A stretch of 64,000 bases of DNA from NCBI GenBank assembly GCA_020853235.1, contig JADYZG010000007.1, positions 1 to 64,000 of the forward strand, written 5' to 3'. Origin of the DNA: a bacterium. Its GTDB lineage: Bacteria > Patescibacteriota > Dojkabacteria > GCA-002793355. The notes beneath the pieces are model-generated. The model saw nothing but the letters and a program-made list of their open reading frames with translations. It was not told where the DNA came from and ran no database searches. Below are positions 52,259 to 62,307 of this stretch, piece by piece; positions within the stretch are counted from its first letter, which is position 1, and each line of letters starts with the position of its first letter. The translations under genes were made by a program, and so were the position numbers.

Positions 52259-53020
52259 ATGAAAAAACTCTGTTTTGTTGCGGATGATTTCGGATTAACA
52301 AAAAGCGTCAATCAGGCGATTTTAGATGCCTATCTTGCCGGCAACATTCAAGGTATTGCCTTGATAGTTATGGCGGACGAAACCGAAGAAGCAGTTCGTA
52401 TGATTAAAGAACACAATATCAATAATGTAGGAATTCATACATCGCTTTTTTCATTTCGAAAAGCAGACAGAAAGCAACGTGCGGATTTCATAGAGTTTTT
52501 CAGAACAGCATCAGATGAAGAAGTAAAAAAAGCTGTCTATGACGAGTTCGCGTTATACGAATCGCTTATTGGAAAAAAGCCAGAGTTCATTGCCCCACAG
52601 TGGAATATGCATGGAAATCTAAGAGTATTACGGTATGTTTCTGAATACGCTTTGCAACATAATATCCCTGTAAGAATTCCTCGAGCAGTATTGGTGGTCG
52701 AAGAAGTTAACGATAGAAATTACTCTGCTGAAATTTACCTCAAGAGAGCAAAAGTAAGGATGCCAACACATCTATTTGCACACATTTTAGGCAGTGATGC
52801 GACCGCAATTAAGGAAGCTTTCTTGTCAGAATTGTCAGAAGTAAAGGATGGTGAGTCTGTAGAGTGCATTGTTCATCCTGGTTATATGGATCAAGATATT
52901 CTGGAGTTATCATCGATGAACTATGAGCGACTGCGTGATATGGAGATTATTTCTGATGAAAACTTCAAGCAAAAGATAAAAGGTCTCGGTTTTGAATTTA
53001 CGTCATACTCAGAATTATGA
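52259..53020 (+). CDS. YdjC/ChbG-like polysaccharide deacetylase family protein (paralog 1)
   Basis: CFVADDFGLTKSVNQAILDAYLAGNIQGIALI; conserved His residues; ECIVHPGYMD. Confidence 0.85.
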   Translation: MKKLCFVADDFGLTKSVNQAILDAYLAGNIQGIALIVMADETEEAVRMIKEHNINNVGIHTSLFSFRKADRKQRADFIEFFRTASDEEVKKAVYDEFALYESLIGKKPEFIAPQWNMHGNLRVLRYVSEYALQHNIPVRIPRAVLVVEEVNDRNYSAEIYLKRAKVRMPTHLFAHILGSDATAIKEAFLSELSEVKDGESVECIVHPGYMDQDILELSSMNYERLRDMEIISDENFKQKIKGLGFEFTSYSEL

Positions 53021-53826
53021 AAAACAAGTTAATTATTACTGGTCATGATTTAGGTTTTTACAAGACAATTAATGAAGGGTTTGCCTATTTGCTAACTAAA
53101 CTTCCAAAAACACTTTCAGAAATCTCACTACTACCAAACGGATTGGCAAGCGAAGATGCAATCGCATTAGTGAGAAAACAAGATATTCCTGTGAACCTTT
53201 CCTTCTGTTTGACAAACTCTAAATTTAAAGCACTTTCTGGGGTTAGTTCACTTACTGATGCACAAGGTAATCTGAGAAATGCCGATACAAAAACATGGAA
53301 TTTTTCTGTTGTTGAAAGTTTCAACTCAGCGGATATTGAGAGAGAATTGGGTGCACAATACGAATGGTTTGTAGATAGAATGGGAAGAAAACCAAGTGCA
53401 CTCGTTGCGCAAAAAGGTGAATACGGTGACCCTAAAATTTTAGAACCTTTTGTAAAATTAGCAAAGCAAGAAAATCTTCCTGCTCGAGCACCATTATGGA
53501 ATTGGAAAGCGAATTATGGAGCACAATCCTTCGTTGAAGCTGAAGGTATTAAGACCACACAATCTATCTTTATGGGTATGCGGGATTGGCGAGGAGAGTT
53601 TGGTTATGATCTCGAGACTGAACTCGATAAGTTAATTGTCGATATCAAAAAGACAACTGGTGTTGCAGAATTGCTTCTTTTTATTGGATTTAGTGATGCA
53701 GCAATGTTTAACATGTCGAGTATTTCTTGGCAGAGGGGACAAATTCTTAATATTGTAAAACGAAAGTATAGTATTATCGAAAGATTATATGAAGAATTTG
53801 ATATTGTTGGCTACAAAGATATTTAG
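53017..53826 (+). CDS. YdjC/ChbG-like family protein (diverged paralog 2)
   Basis: LIITGHDLGFYKTINEGFAYLL, parallel to the preceding gene; overlaps it by ATGA. Confidence 0.65.
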   Translation: MKNKLIITGHDLGFYKTINEGFAYLLTKLPKTLSEISLLPNGLASEDAIALVRKQDIPVNLSFCLTNSKFKALSGVSSLTDAQGNLRNADTKTWNFSVVESFNSADIERELGAQYEWFVDRMGRKPSALVAQKGEYGDPKILEPFVKLAKQENLPARAPLWNWKANYGAQSFVEAEGIKTTQSIFMGMRDWRGEFGYDLETELDKLIVDIKKTTGVAELLLFIGFSDAAMFNMSSISWQRGQILNIVKRKYSIIERLYEEFDIVGYKDI

Positions 53827-54305
53827 TTTTCTACAATTGTGATTAGAAAATCCACCAATTTCCTCCTAAAAGAAGGAAATATTCTACCAGGATTATAGTT
53901 TTTTATCGCTTCCGTAAAATCTTTGTAGGTATAAACGATAGGAATTTTGAGTTCTTTTTCTGCAGTTTTACAGAAATCAATTTGATGCCCATCAGAATGT
54001 TCTCCGCGCATTGGATCACGAGGAATTACGATTGGAACACGACTCAAATCAACAAGATCTAACACATTTCCAATGCCTGCATGAATAATACTGATTCTAG
54101 AATTCTTAAATTCCTCCATTTGTTGTTGATAGGGCACAAACGGCGTCAGAGTTATGTTATTGTGACGAGGTACGTAGTGTGTATTACCAGATTGTACGAG
54201 AATTTTTTCTTCCTTGGAAATAATTCCTTCGTCGATAGCTTGTTCTAACCACTCGAGTACTCGGATAAAAGGGAATTTTTCTTGTCCAAGCGCAATTTTG
54301 ATCAT
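53823..54305 (-). CDS. PssE/Alg13-like glycosyltransferase catalytic half
   Basis: GT28 C-terminal pattern SIIHAGIGNVLDLVDLSRVPIVIPRDPMRGEHSDGHQ; adjacent PssD/Alg14 half. Confidence 0.85.
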   Translation of the reverse strand: MIKIALGQEKFPFIRVLEWLEQAIDEGIISKEEKILVQSGNTHYVPRHNNITLTPFVPYQQQMEEFKNSRISIIHAGIGNVLDLVDLSRVPIVIPRDPMRGEHSDGHQIDFCKTAEKELKIPIVYTYKDFTEAIKNYNPGRIFPSFRRKLVDFLITIVEN

Positions 54306-54787
54306 AAGACTTTTCCTTTATAAAGTAAGCGGGTATATTTTCTGGTATTTTCTGGCCATTGCGTTAAGCGAATGTGCGAAAAAAAGTAAACGAGTTTCAT
54401 CGAGAAAGAAATACCGCTTGTTCTTGTTAAGGAATCAATGAAGATAGTTTTTGTTTTCAGAAATGGAGAGAGTAACCACCCCAGCCAAATATAGGGAACT
54501 CCTACCCCTGCACCAGTGCTAATGACGTGTGTGTATTTTCCCGAAAGGAGCATTTTTAGTGCTAAAAATGTATTTTTAACATTGTTCGGTAGGTTTGGAA
54601 AATTGGTTGGATAGTTCGCCCAGACTACTTGCTTTTCATCTTTAAGCAGGCTCGAACCGTTGGCTATGTTAAAAGTTACCCAAGTTCGTTCATACCTTTC
54701 CCAAAAATTTTTTAATTCGTAGAGTTGTTTAAGATGTCCTCCAGTTGATGAGACAAGGAGTAAGTGAATTGGACGTTTAAAAGACAT
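54302..54787 (-). CDS. PssD/Alg14-like glycosyltransferase membrane-anchor half
   Basis: LLLVSSTGGHLKQLYELKNFWE...THVISTGAGVGVPYIWLGWLL. ATG 54787 preferred over track start 54808 (TATACT 5 nt upstream). Confidence 0.88.
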   Translation of the reverse strand: MSFKRPIHLLLVSSTGGHLKQLYELKNFWERYERTWVTFNIANGSSLLKDEKQVVWANYPTNFPNLPNNVKNTFLALKMLLSGKYTHVISTGAGVGVPYIWLGWLLSPFLKTKTIFIDSLTRTSGISFSMKLVYFFSHIRLTQWPENTRKYTRLLYKGKVL

Positions 54788-54839
54788 AAGAGAGTATAGC
54801 AGAACCAAGCTGGTAGCGAGTAGCTAACAGTAGGAGCAG

Positions 54840-57128
54840 TTATGCGTTTCTGTATAAGGCAAATAGTTGCTCAACGTGTTCTTTATAGTCGTACTGATTC
54901 ACTGCAATGAGAGAATTTTTCGACATGGTTTCAAGAAGTTTTGGAGTCGTTGCTATAGTAATAATCGCATCTGCAAACGCTTGTGGGTTATCAAGTTGGC
55001 AACGAATGCCCGTTTTTCCGTTCTCCACGATATCAATGAGCCCACCAATATTACTAGTAACCGCAGGAAGTCCGTGAACATATCCTTCGAGGATTACTAA
55101 TCCGAAGCTTTCGTAGTTCGATGGTAGAAGAAATAGATGAGATTTCTTATAAAATGGCTCAAGTTTATTATGTGAAAGTTCTCCGAGTAATTTTACTTCG
55201 GTAGTTACTTTTTCTTGGATAATAGCTGCTTGGATAGCACTTTTTTCTGGTCCGTCACCGGCAATAAGTATTTCGAAATTTAGATCTTTTTCTACAAGTA
55301 GACGCGCAATTTTTGGAACTATAGTAAGATTCTTAACTGCATTAAGGCGAGAGACTATCAATATAGTGAGTTTTTCTTTTGTAGAAAATTTCTTTGACTT
55401 TGGAAGATTTGAAGGCACATCAATTGCATTCTGGAGAAGGTACCACTTACTTCTATCATAATTCATTCCAGATTGCTCGAGAAAAAGTTTCATACCTGTT
55501 GCTAATGTTTGTGAGACAGTAATCATTCCGTCTGGTAATGCGAAAGTTAGCCTTAAAAATGCGTGCCCAAGTGGTAAGGATTCTATTTTTTTGAGAAAGA
55601 CTGTTGTCTTGCCACTATGAAAGTGTAAGAAGGTTTTATCTGCAAACCATGAGAGTGTATAGAGTAAAATAAGTTTTCGTACAAAGCTGCCTCCAGTTGC
55701 CATGTGTAAGTGAAGGATTGATCTTTGTCCTTGTACAACGCGCGAAAGTAGTTTGAACAATAAATCAAAATAATTCTTTGTAAACAACAAAAGGGTGTTG
55801 TAGATTGGACCAGAGGTGTGTGATGAGATTACTTCAATATCCAATTTCTTTGCATGTTTCGCTGTTTCTCTCATGTACGTTGAAATTCCACCAGTTTCGA
55901 TACTCCCAACAAAGAAAACTCTCGTTTTTGACGTTGATCTCCCAAATGCATTAAGCATTGCCCAATAGGTAATAAAGAATGTCGAGTACACAGCATGTCC
56001 GGTCAAGAGACTTAAACTCATAAGCAAGATATTAATAAGCACGACAAAATGACTTCCCAAATTAGGTTGTTTCGCGTGATGAATAATGAAAGTAATCCAC
56101 AGCCAGTAGTAGAGAAGTGTGACAAATCCAAAAGTGAAAAGAAGATCGAAGAAATCCATCTCAATAGTTTTTGTAGTTCGACGATACAGTAACATGTTCT
56201 CTTGCGCTTGACGTTCCCCGACACCAAACAGTTTTTGCGGAAGAGTATTATGCTCGGTATAAATTTTCCAACCAATTTCAAGGTATTTATCTCGTTCGCT
56301 TAAAACAGCACTCACAAAGCCACTTCGCTTATAAATTTCACCGAATCTGATAAAAAATTGCGGGGAAATCATGTAGAGGATTCCTACTGCGGCAACCACT
56401 ATGCCAATAACACCAACAATCGCCCACTGTTTCTTTTTCTTGCTAAATTCCTGAATATGCTCAATAATTCTTTTGCCGTATAAAAGAAGCGGAGTAGCAA
56501 TTGCAACAAACGGTAAACCTAGGAGTAAGGTTTTCATCCCTTGAACCGGTCCGAGGAATAAGAGTACAACGCTAAAAGCAACTGCCAGTGTTATTTTCTT
56601 TTGCTCATACAGAACATAAAGAAGAATTGCTGAAGTCGCAATCAATGCGAGTGCCATCTCATTTCCCGAGAAAAAGAAGCCTTTATACCCATAATTAACT
56701 GCATATTGGGTATATCCATAACCTAGGAGCCCAAGAACGATATTAGTCATGATGGTTACCCAAGCAACACTTGAGGCGACAATCAGAAATCGTTTCGATG
56801 CTGCAGCGAAAAGAAAGGCGAGTGGAATAATGTAGGTAATCTTAACAACAAAAATAATATCATTAACAAAATTTGTAAATGGTTGACCTCCCTGGATAAG
56901 TAAATGAAGTAGTGAGAGTACACCACCAAGTCCTAATGCTGCTAGATAAACATTTTTTTGCTTCTTGTTGAGCAGTAAAAACCCGAGAATTGCGATTATA
57001 CCCTTGGTAATTTGACCAATACTTCCTAAATTAATGCCACCTCGAACTACAGTTGCATTAAGCAAGTCGATAAACGGAGTAACCAAAATTAAAAGGAGAA
57101 AGGCTTTTCTTATCTGGCTTGTGTTCAT
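54840..57128 (-). CDS. Fusion of polytopic O-antigen ligase/polymerase-like domain with GT4 glycosyltransferase
   Basis: N-terminal ~390 aa multi-TM; C-terminal RVFFVGSIETGGISTYMRETAKHAKKL, LTILIVSRLNAVKNLTI, LLPSNYESFGLVILEGYVHGLPAVTSNIGG. Confidence 0.85.
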   Translation of the reverse strand: MNTSQIRKAFLLLILVTPFIDLLNATVVRGGINLGSIGQITKGIIAILGFLLLNKKQKNVYLAALGLGGVLSLLHLLIQGGQPFTNFVNDIIFVVKITYIIPLAFLFAAASKRFLIVASSVAWVTIMTNIVLGLLGYGYTQYAVNYGYKGFFFSGNEMALALIATSAILLYVLYEQKKITLAVAFSVVLLFLGPVQGMKTLLLGLPFVAIATPLLLYGKRIIEHIQEFSKKKKQWAIVGVIGIVVAAVGILYMISPQFFIRFGEIYKRSGFVSAVLSERDKYLEIGWKIYTEHNTLPQKLFGVGERQAQENMLLYRRTTKTIEMDFFDLLFTFGFVTLLYYWLWITFIIHHAKQPNLGSHFVVLINILLMSLSLLTGHAVYSTFFITYWAMLNAFGRSTSKTRVFFVGSIETGGISTYMRETAKHAKKLDIEVISSHTSGPIYNTLLLFTKNYFDLLFKLLSRVVQGQRSILHLHMATGGSFVRKLILLYTLSWFADKTFLHFHSGKTTVFLKKIESLPLGHAFLRLTFALPDGMITVSQTLATGMKLFLEQSGMNYDRSKWYLLQNAIDVPSNLPKSKKFSTKEKLTILIVSRLNAVKNLTIVPKIARLLVEKDLNFEILIAGDGPEKSAIQAAIIQEKVTTEVKLLGELSHNKLEPFYKKSHLFLLPSNYESFGLVILEGYVHGLPAVTSNIGGLIDIVENGKTGIRCQLDNPQAFADAIITIATTPKLLETMSKNSLIAVNQYDYKEHVEQLFALYRNA

Positions 57129-57925
57129 TTTTCTGTGATTATTTCTCGTAACTGAAATATTTTTTTAACAATTGATTTGGGAAGAATATTTCTTATTCTT
57201 AGGTTGATATCACTTTTGAGTACGTATACGGAGTGGAGTAGGTGATGCAACATATTCTTGTCGTATTTTTGCTTGATTTTTCCTACTTGTTTGAGTCCAA
57301 GAATTCTCTTTGTATCCGACATACCACCAGCAGAAAGTTTTGAAACCATAACGGGCATAACCTCGAATTTGTATCCAAGTGAGTAAAGTTTATAGACTTG
57401 ATCGTAGTCCGCTGCAGGAAGTAGCGAGAGGTCAAATGGATATTGCTTCGCGACTTTAGTTCTCAAGAACATTGCTTGATGACAAAAGGGCATATGATTC
57501 CACATTGTATTCACAGGATTGGCTAGTAGTGTTTTTGTGACGCCCCACTCAAATTCTAAAAGAGCCGTTCCGTAAACGACATCTGCCGTTGTCTTTTTCA
57601 AATGGGGGGCAACTTGTTCCAAAACATTTTCTGCGAACAACATGTCATCGCTTTGAATATAACAAACCCATTCGCCAGTTGCGTGCTGTGTTGCGATATT
57701 CATTGCGTCGTAGAGATTTTTATCAGGAGAAGTTTCAAAATAGGCTAGTCGATTAGTAAATCTCGATATAATTTCGACTGTTTTATCTGTAGAATTACCA
57801 TCTTTAATAAGGTATTCAAAATTTTTATAACTTTGAGAAAGAATACTTCGTATACAGCGCTCGATAACTAGTTCTCGATTTCGTACGACGGTGATTATTG
57901 AGACGAGGGGTTTACTCATAATCAT
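57125..57925 (-). CDS. GT2-type glycosyltransferase
   Basis: VSIITVVRNRELVIERCIRSILSQSYKNFEYLIKDGNSTDKTVEII, YIQSDDM. Confidence 0.93.
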   Translation of the reverse strand: MIMSKPLVSIITVVRNRELVIERCIRSILSQSYKNFEYLIKDGNSTDKTVEIISRFTNRLAYFETSPDKNLYDAMNIATQHATGEWVCYIQSDDMLFAENVLEQVAPHLKKTTADVVYGTALLEFEWGVTKTLLANPVNTMWNHMPFCHQAMFLRTKVAKQYPFDLSLLPAADYDQVYKLYSLGYKFEVMPVMVSKLSAGGMSDTKRILGLKQVGKIKQKYDKNMLHHLLHSVYVLKSDINLRIRNILPKSIVKKIFQLREIITEK

Positions 57926-59174
57926 TTTTTAAATTGAGAATATCAGCCAACGCAGTTTTTAGATCTTTACAGAAAATATTTTCAGTATGGTGTGTTGAAA
58001 AGTAGTGATGTGATTGAATGCTGAGTTTCTCGAGTTCTTTGCTAGGCAGTTTTTGTGCTGTGAAAATTGACTTTTCTAGTGACTCGACCGAGAGTTCTTT
58101 AATTGGTCTAATGTACGCTTCACTCTCTAGCCCACTCTCTTTATTAGCGATTATCAGTAGTTTTCCATTTGTTGCAGCATTAATAACGGTTGTCGGACAA
58201 CCTTCTGATGCTGAGGGAGAAATATAGAATCCTGCCTGATCAAGGATGGCGAGGTATAAATCACTCGAAATATCTAGAAAGCCATAATGATGAATGTTTG
58301 GGAGCTTTAAAGTTTCTTCATAAAAATCGAAAAAGCGTTTTTCGTTCAATACTGGCGCACCGATATGCAATTCCCACTCTGGGTGTTTGGTAAAAAGTTC
58401 AAGCATGAGGTCAAGTCCTTTGTGAATTGCACCTGCTCCAACAACGGTGACGAAGGTATTCCTAGCAGTATTCCAATTTTTCTGTACAGTTAAAACATCC
58501 GAACTCTTTCTGGTGACAAATCCAATATTGTGAATATGATGCATTGGTCCAGGGAAAGTTTGACGAAACGTTTCAGCGACGAAATCGTTACCAAAGTAGG
58601 TTAGCCCGTCTATTGCCTGAGTTTGTAATCCAGATGCTTGATTGATAATTCGGCCAGATTCAATAAGCCAAAGCTTGTGCCTTTTGTAAAATTCCTCAAG
58701 TCTTCTGATTGAAAGCACATTTTGCATATGTGGTGCAACCGAGGTGCCATAGTAAATTCTTTTTGCGTGAGTATTGTTCGAATAACTATTCAAGAATGGA
58801 TTACCGAATCCAAGGATGACATCGTATTTACTAAAATCATAGTTTTTTTTGTCAGTAAAGTTCATAACATCGACGTTGTAACCCAACTCACTAAGAACCT
58901 GTGGTAGGAGCAGTGCATCAAGAGTGTTGTTATGTTTTGATGGTGAAGATCCTGTTTTAAATGGCGCGGTGAGATAAGAAACGAGCGCGTGCTTTTTAAA
59001 ATTAGTTTTCATGACATTACGAAGAGGGGCTTCGGTTTTCAAAAAGATTCGCTGCAATTTTGCAACACCTTTTCGATATTTTTCTTTAATCACTGCTGGT
59101 GTGATTTTCATTATTTCTCGAAAATTAATGTAATATTTTTTGGCGTTGGAAGAACACTTTGGAGTTCCATCCAA
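57912..59174 (-). CDS. Glycosyltransferase (GT4-like)
   Basis: FVTVVGAGAIHKGLDLMLELF, GFYISPSASEGCPTTVINAATNGKLLIIAN; start may be internal, e.g. MKITPAVIKEKY. Confidence 0.75.
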   Translation of the reverse strand: MDGTPKCSSNAKKYYINFREIMKITPAVIKEKYRKGVAKLQRIFLKTEAPLRNVMKTNFKKHALVSYLTAPFKTGSSPSKHNNTLDALLLPQVLSELGYNVDVMNFTDKKNYDFSKYDVILGFGNPFLNSYSNNTHAKRIYYGTSVAPHMQNVLSIRRLEEFYKRHKLWLIESGRIINQASGLQTQAIDGLTYFGNDFVAETFRQTFPGPMHHIHNIGFVTRKSSDVLTVQKNWNTARNTFVTVVGAGAIHKGLDLMLELFTKHPEWELHIGAPVLNEKRFFDFYEETLKLPNIHHYGFLDISSDLYLAILDQAGFYISPSASEGCPTTVINAATNGKLLIIANKESGLESEAYIRPIKELSVESLEKSIFTAQKLPSKELEKLSIQSHHYFSTHHTENIFCKDLKTALADILNLKNDYE

Positions 59175-60448
59175 AATATTTCACGAGTTCGTTTATCGAT
59201 GAGATTTGCAAAGAAGCTTGGATATGTATACGAAATAAGTGTTGCGGTTGCAGCACCAACAGCACCGTATCTTGGTACAAGAATAATATTGAGCGTAATG
59301 TTGAGTGCCGCCGTAATGAACGTTCTCGCAACTTGGATTTTTTGCAATCGTTGATTCAACAACCAAATATCAACAACAAGTCCCATTGAGAAAATTGGTA
59401 ATGACCAAATGTGAATGAGCAAAGGAGAAGTTGCTGCGAGGTATTGTTCTCCATAAATAAAATAGATTGCATAGTAGCCAGTTACAGTTGTCAACAACGC
59501 AATTCCAAGAGTGACAAGATTGATAATGATAAAACTTTTTCGAATTCTTTTTTCATAGATTTCAGGACTTTTTGTCTTTGCCTCTGCAATAAGTGGCGAG
59601 AATACCGTATTAATTGAAAATGGAATGAAGTACCATAATTCAGAAAGTCTCGTTGCCGCTGAGTAAATACCGATGACATACGCTGAGGTTAACCAGGGCA
59701 TAATGACTTTATCAATCTTTGTATAGAGCGTTGATCCAAATCCAGAAAAGATTAGCGGTAGTGTTTCACTGAACATTTCTTTCGTGAATTTTTTGTCAAA
59801 TACGACTTGTGTAAATCTAAAGTTTAAGTATTTTCTTGCATAGAAGTAGACCAGAATACCTCCAAAGATAGAATCAAAGGTGTAAGTGAGAAGAATTGCA
59901 GGTAGCCCCATATCGAAAAGAACAAATAGGACTCGCAGTGCAGATGTTGCAATAAAACTTATTTGTCCAGCGACAACAGGTTTCTTTTGATCATGCTTTG
60001 CCAAGAACCAGGTTTCGAGAGTCTCGACAAAATAAAAAAGGAAATGGAATGAGGCGAAAATGACCAACAATGGTTGGTATTGTTGTTGTCCAGAAAATAG
60101 TGCGATTGAGAGTGCTAGAAGAAATGCGGTTGTTCCTCCAATAAGCTTGAGGATAATTGCCCCATTGACAATTTTTCTCTCTTTCTCAGGGTGTGCAGCA
60201 ATGTCTCGTAATATAATTGAGTTGACTCCAATGTTTGCAATTGGACCAAAAAGGGCAACGAAGGCAGTTAGTGAATTGAGCATCCCGTATTTTTGAGGTT
60301 CGAGATACCGAGCGACCAAAGCACCGGTAAACATACTGAGTGCAAGCCTAAAAATTTTGTCACCGGCAAGCCAGGTGACTCCTTTGAGTGCGACTTTTTT
60401 TGTGCTTGAGGTTGGGATGAGAGATTTTAGTTTCTCAAAAAAGTTCAT
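59111..60448 (-). CDS. Wzx-type oligosaccharide flippase
   Basis: Polytopic; ALSMFTGALVARYLEPQKYGMLNSLTAFVALFGPIANIGVNSIILRDIA. Confidence 0.9.
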   Translation of the reverse strand: MNFFEKLKSLIPTSSTKKVALKGVTWLAGDKIFRLALSMFTGALVARYLEPQKYGMLNSLTAFVALFGPIANIGVNSIILRDIAAHPEKERKIVNGAIILKLIGGTTAFLLALSIALFSGQQQYQPLLVIFASFHFLFYFVETLETWFLAKHDQKKPVVAGQISFIATSALRVLFVLFDMGLPAILLTYTFDSIFGGILVYFYARKYLNFRFTQVVFDKKFTKEMFSETLPLIFSGFGSTLYTKIDKVIMPWLTSAYVIGIYSAATRLSELWYFIPFSINTVFSPLIAEAKTKSPEIYEKRIRKSFIIINLVTLGIALLTTVTGYYAIYFIYGEQYLAATSPLLIHIWSLPIFSMGLVVDIWLLNQRLQKIQVARTFITAALNITLNIILVPRYGAVGAATATLISYTYPSFFANLIDKRTREIFWMELQSVLPTPKNITLIFEK

Positions 60449-60454
60449 TGTTGA

Positions 60455-61807
60455 TTATACGGTATTTTTTGGCGAGCGCGAGAGGATAGCAAGAAAGAAG
60501 ATACTTGGGAGCAATTGTAATAGTAATCTACTAAATGATGTTGCAATATGCCATTTCAGATCATGTGGGGTAATGAGGTAAATCATGATATAAAGCATCC
60601 CTTGACCCAGCACAACAAATCCAAAGATTTTTGATTCTTTTCGTCTTCGAATTGTAGAAGGTATGAAGATTGCAAAGAGTGCTGGAATAAAAAGGATTCC
60701 AAATCGGTAACCATCAAATAATCTTGGCGTAATTTCCGAGAAGAGTACGGGTATCCTAGAGATAATGTCTTTGAAGTTCGGTGCAGAGAGTAAATCGTTT
60801 TCAATAGCATAAGTATTTGTAAAATACTTCCAGATTACGAGAGGAATAAGTGGGAGAGCAAAGTAAAATGTAGAGAGGAATCGTTTTTCTTTTACAATTT
60901 TTGTAAATGTGACAATGGTGATAGCCAAAAGCGTTAGTACTAAAAATGGTTGTCCTTCGTTTTTTATTGTTGCAGCTAATCCTGCAAATACTGTTACTGG
61001 TAGAAAGGAATAAATTGGAGAGGTAGTATTTCTAAACAAAAATGCCAATCCAGTTCCCAAGATGACGAGTGATAATGGGACATCGGAAAGCCCAGACCAC
61101 CCTTGTCTGGCATACTCGGGGGTAAAAAAAATGACTGCGATAATAAGAAAGGCAACGGGGATTGATACTCTAGTATAGTGTCGCAAGGCTCCGTAGAGTG
61201 CAATAAGCAAGAAAAAGAAAAAAGTAAACGAGAAAATTCCAATCGTGGGTTCCCAAAAGTGCCCAAGCGGTTTCAAAAGGTCCGTGTAAAGAAGTGGCAT
61301 CGTGATAGGGTAGTCAGTGTGCGAGTAACTATAGTGAGGGTTGTTAAGATACTCAATAAATGCTGTTACACCTCCTTCGTAGAGAGCCTTTGCTTTTAAG
61401 AGCCAGATGCCTCTGGCATCGTTAGACATAACGGGTTGTAGTGAAAGTATAAGCGATTGAACAAAAAATCCTGCAATGAAAATTGCTTTTGATATCCAAT
61501 TATCTTTCTTGGGAATAAATTTTTCAAAATATTTTCTTTCTTGAAAAAGGTAGAGTAATGAGATTATGAGTGCTATCCAAACAACCATATGACCAATGGG
61601 GAGTGCGTTTGTAAGGAGTGCAATATGGAGAATTAATGTTGTTGCTGCAATCCCAAAAAGGAATGAAAAAACAAGAAAGGAAGACTGAGGTAGTTCTCTC
61701 TTTATTAATGAGTATTTTCTGAATAAAAGAACTATACTCGATCCGATAACGAGATATTTGAGAATACCGACAAAAGTAAGAAGTAGTTCCATATTATTTT
61801 GTTGCAA
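60455..61807 (-). CDS. Polytopic membrane glycosyltransferase-like protein (PMT/GT39-like)
   Basis: Many TM helices; SNDARGIWLLKAKALYEGG, YSHTDYPITMPLLYT loop. Confidence 0.6.
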   Translation of the reverse strand: MQQNNMELLLTFVGILKYLVIGSSIVLLFRKYSLIKRELPQSSFLVFSFLFGIAATTLILHIALLTNALPIGHMVVWIALIISLLYLFQERKYFEKFIPKKDNWISKAIFIAGFFVQSLILSLQPVMSNDARGIWLLKAKALYEGGVTAFIEYLNNPHYSYSHTDYPITMPLLYTDLLKPLGHFWEPTIGIFSFTFFFFLLIALYGALRHYTRVSIPVAFLIIAVIFFTPEYARQGWSGLSDVPLSLVILGTGLAFLFRNTTSPIYSFLPVTVFAGLAATIKNEGQPFLVLTLLAITIVTFTKIVKEKRFLSTFYFALPLIPLVIWKYFTNTYAIENDLLSAPNFKDIISRIPVLFSEITPRLFDGYRFGILFIPALFAIFIPSTIRRRKESKIFGFVVLGQGMLYIMIYLITPHDLKWHIATSFSRLLLQLLPSIFFLAILSRSPKNTV

Positions 61808-62246
61808 AAAGATAAATATAGTATTCGCTGTGTGGATGTAACTCTCTTGCTTGGTCGAAAAGGGTACCTTGCTTAAAAGGAGTGATTACAATTGCGTTAG
61901 TGTTACCTAAATTTCGGATGACTACGTTGTCTGGTCCAAAGGTAATAATTTTTGGAATTTTTGGGTAAAGTAGATAACTTGTTTGAATAAGTTGCCAAGT
62001 TGTAGCGGTTTCTGCTGGATTGATAGAATTTGCAAGAAAATATAGCGAAGCGTCTGGGTATTGTTCTGCAAGATCGACAATAGGTTGGTATCTATCATTT
62101 TTCATGTATGTCGCAGAGTGGGCTTTTTGTTGGTAGTAGAATTGTGAAGTTTTTACTATTGCAGTAAGTCTTCCATACGTGAACGCAAGAGTTGATAAAA
62201 GAAGTAGTACGGCAAGTCCACTGTACGAAAGAATCTTTTTCACCAT
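61794..62246 (-). CDS. Membrane-anchored protein of unknown function
   Basis: N-terminal TM helix ILSYSGLAVLLLLSTLAFTY; in the polysaccharide locus. Confidence 0.55.
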   Translation of the reverse strand: MVKKILSYSGLAVLLLLSTLAFTYGRLTAIVKTSQFYYQQKAHSATYMKNDRYQPIVDLAEQYPDASLYFLANSINPAETATTWQLIQTSYLLYPKIPKIITFGPDNVVIRNLGNTNAIVITPFKQGTLFDQARELHPHSEYYIYLFATK

Positions 62247-62307
62247 TACTTATGGTATACCAAAAGCTTATAGACATGAAGTCAGAACATTGCTACTATA
62301 CGAAAGT

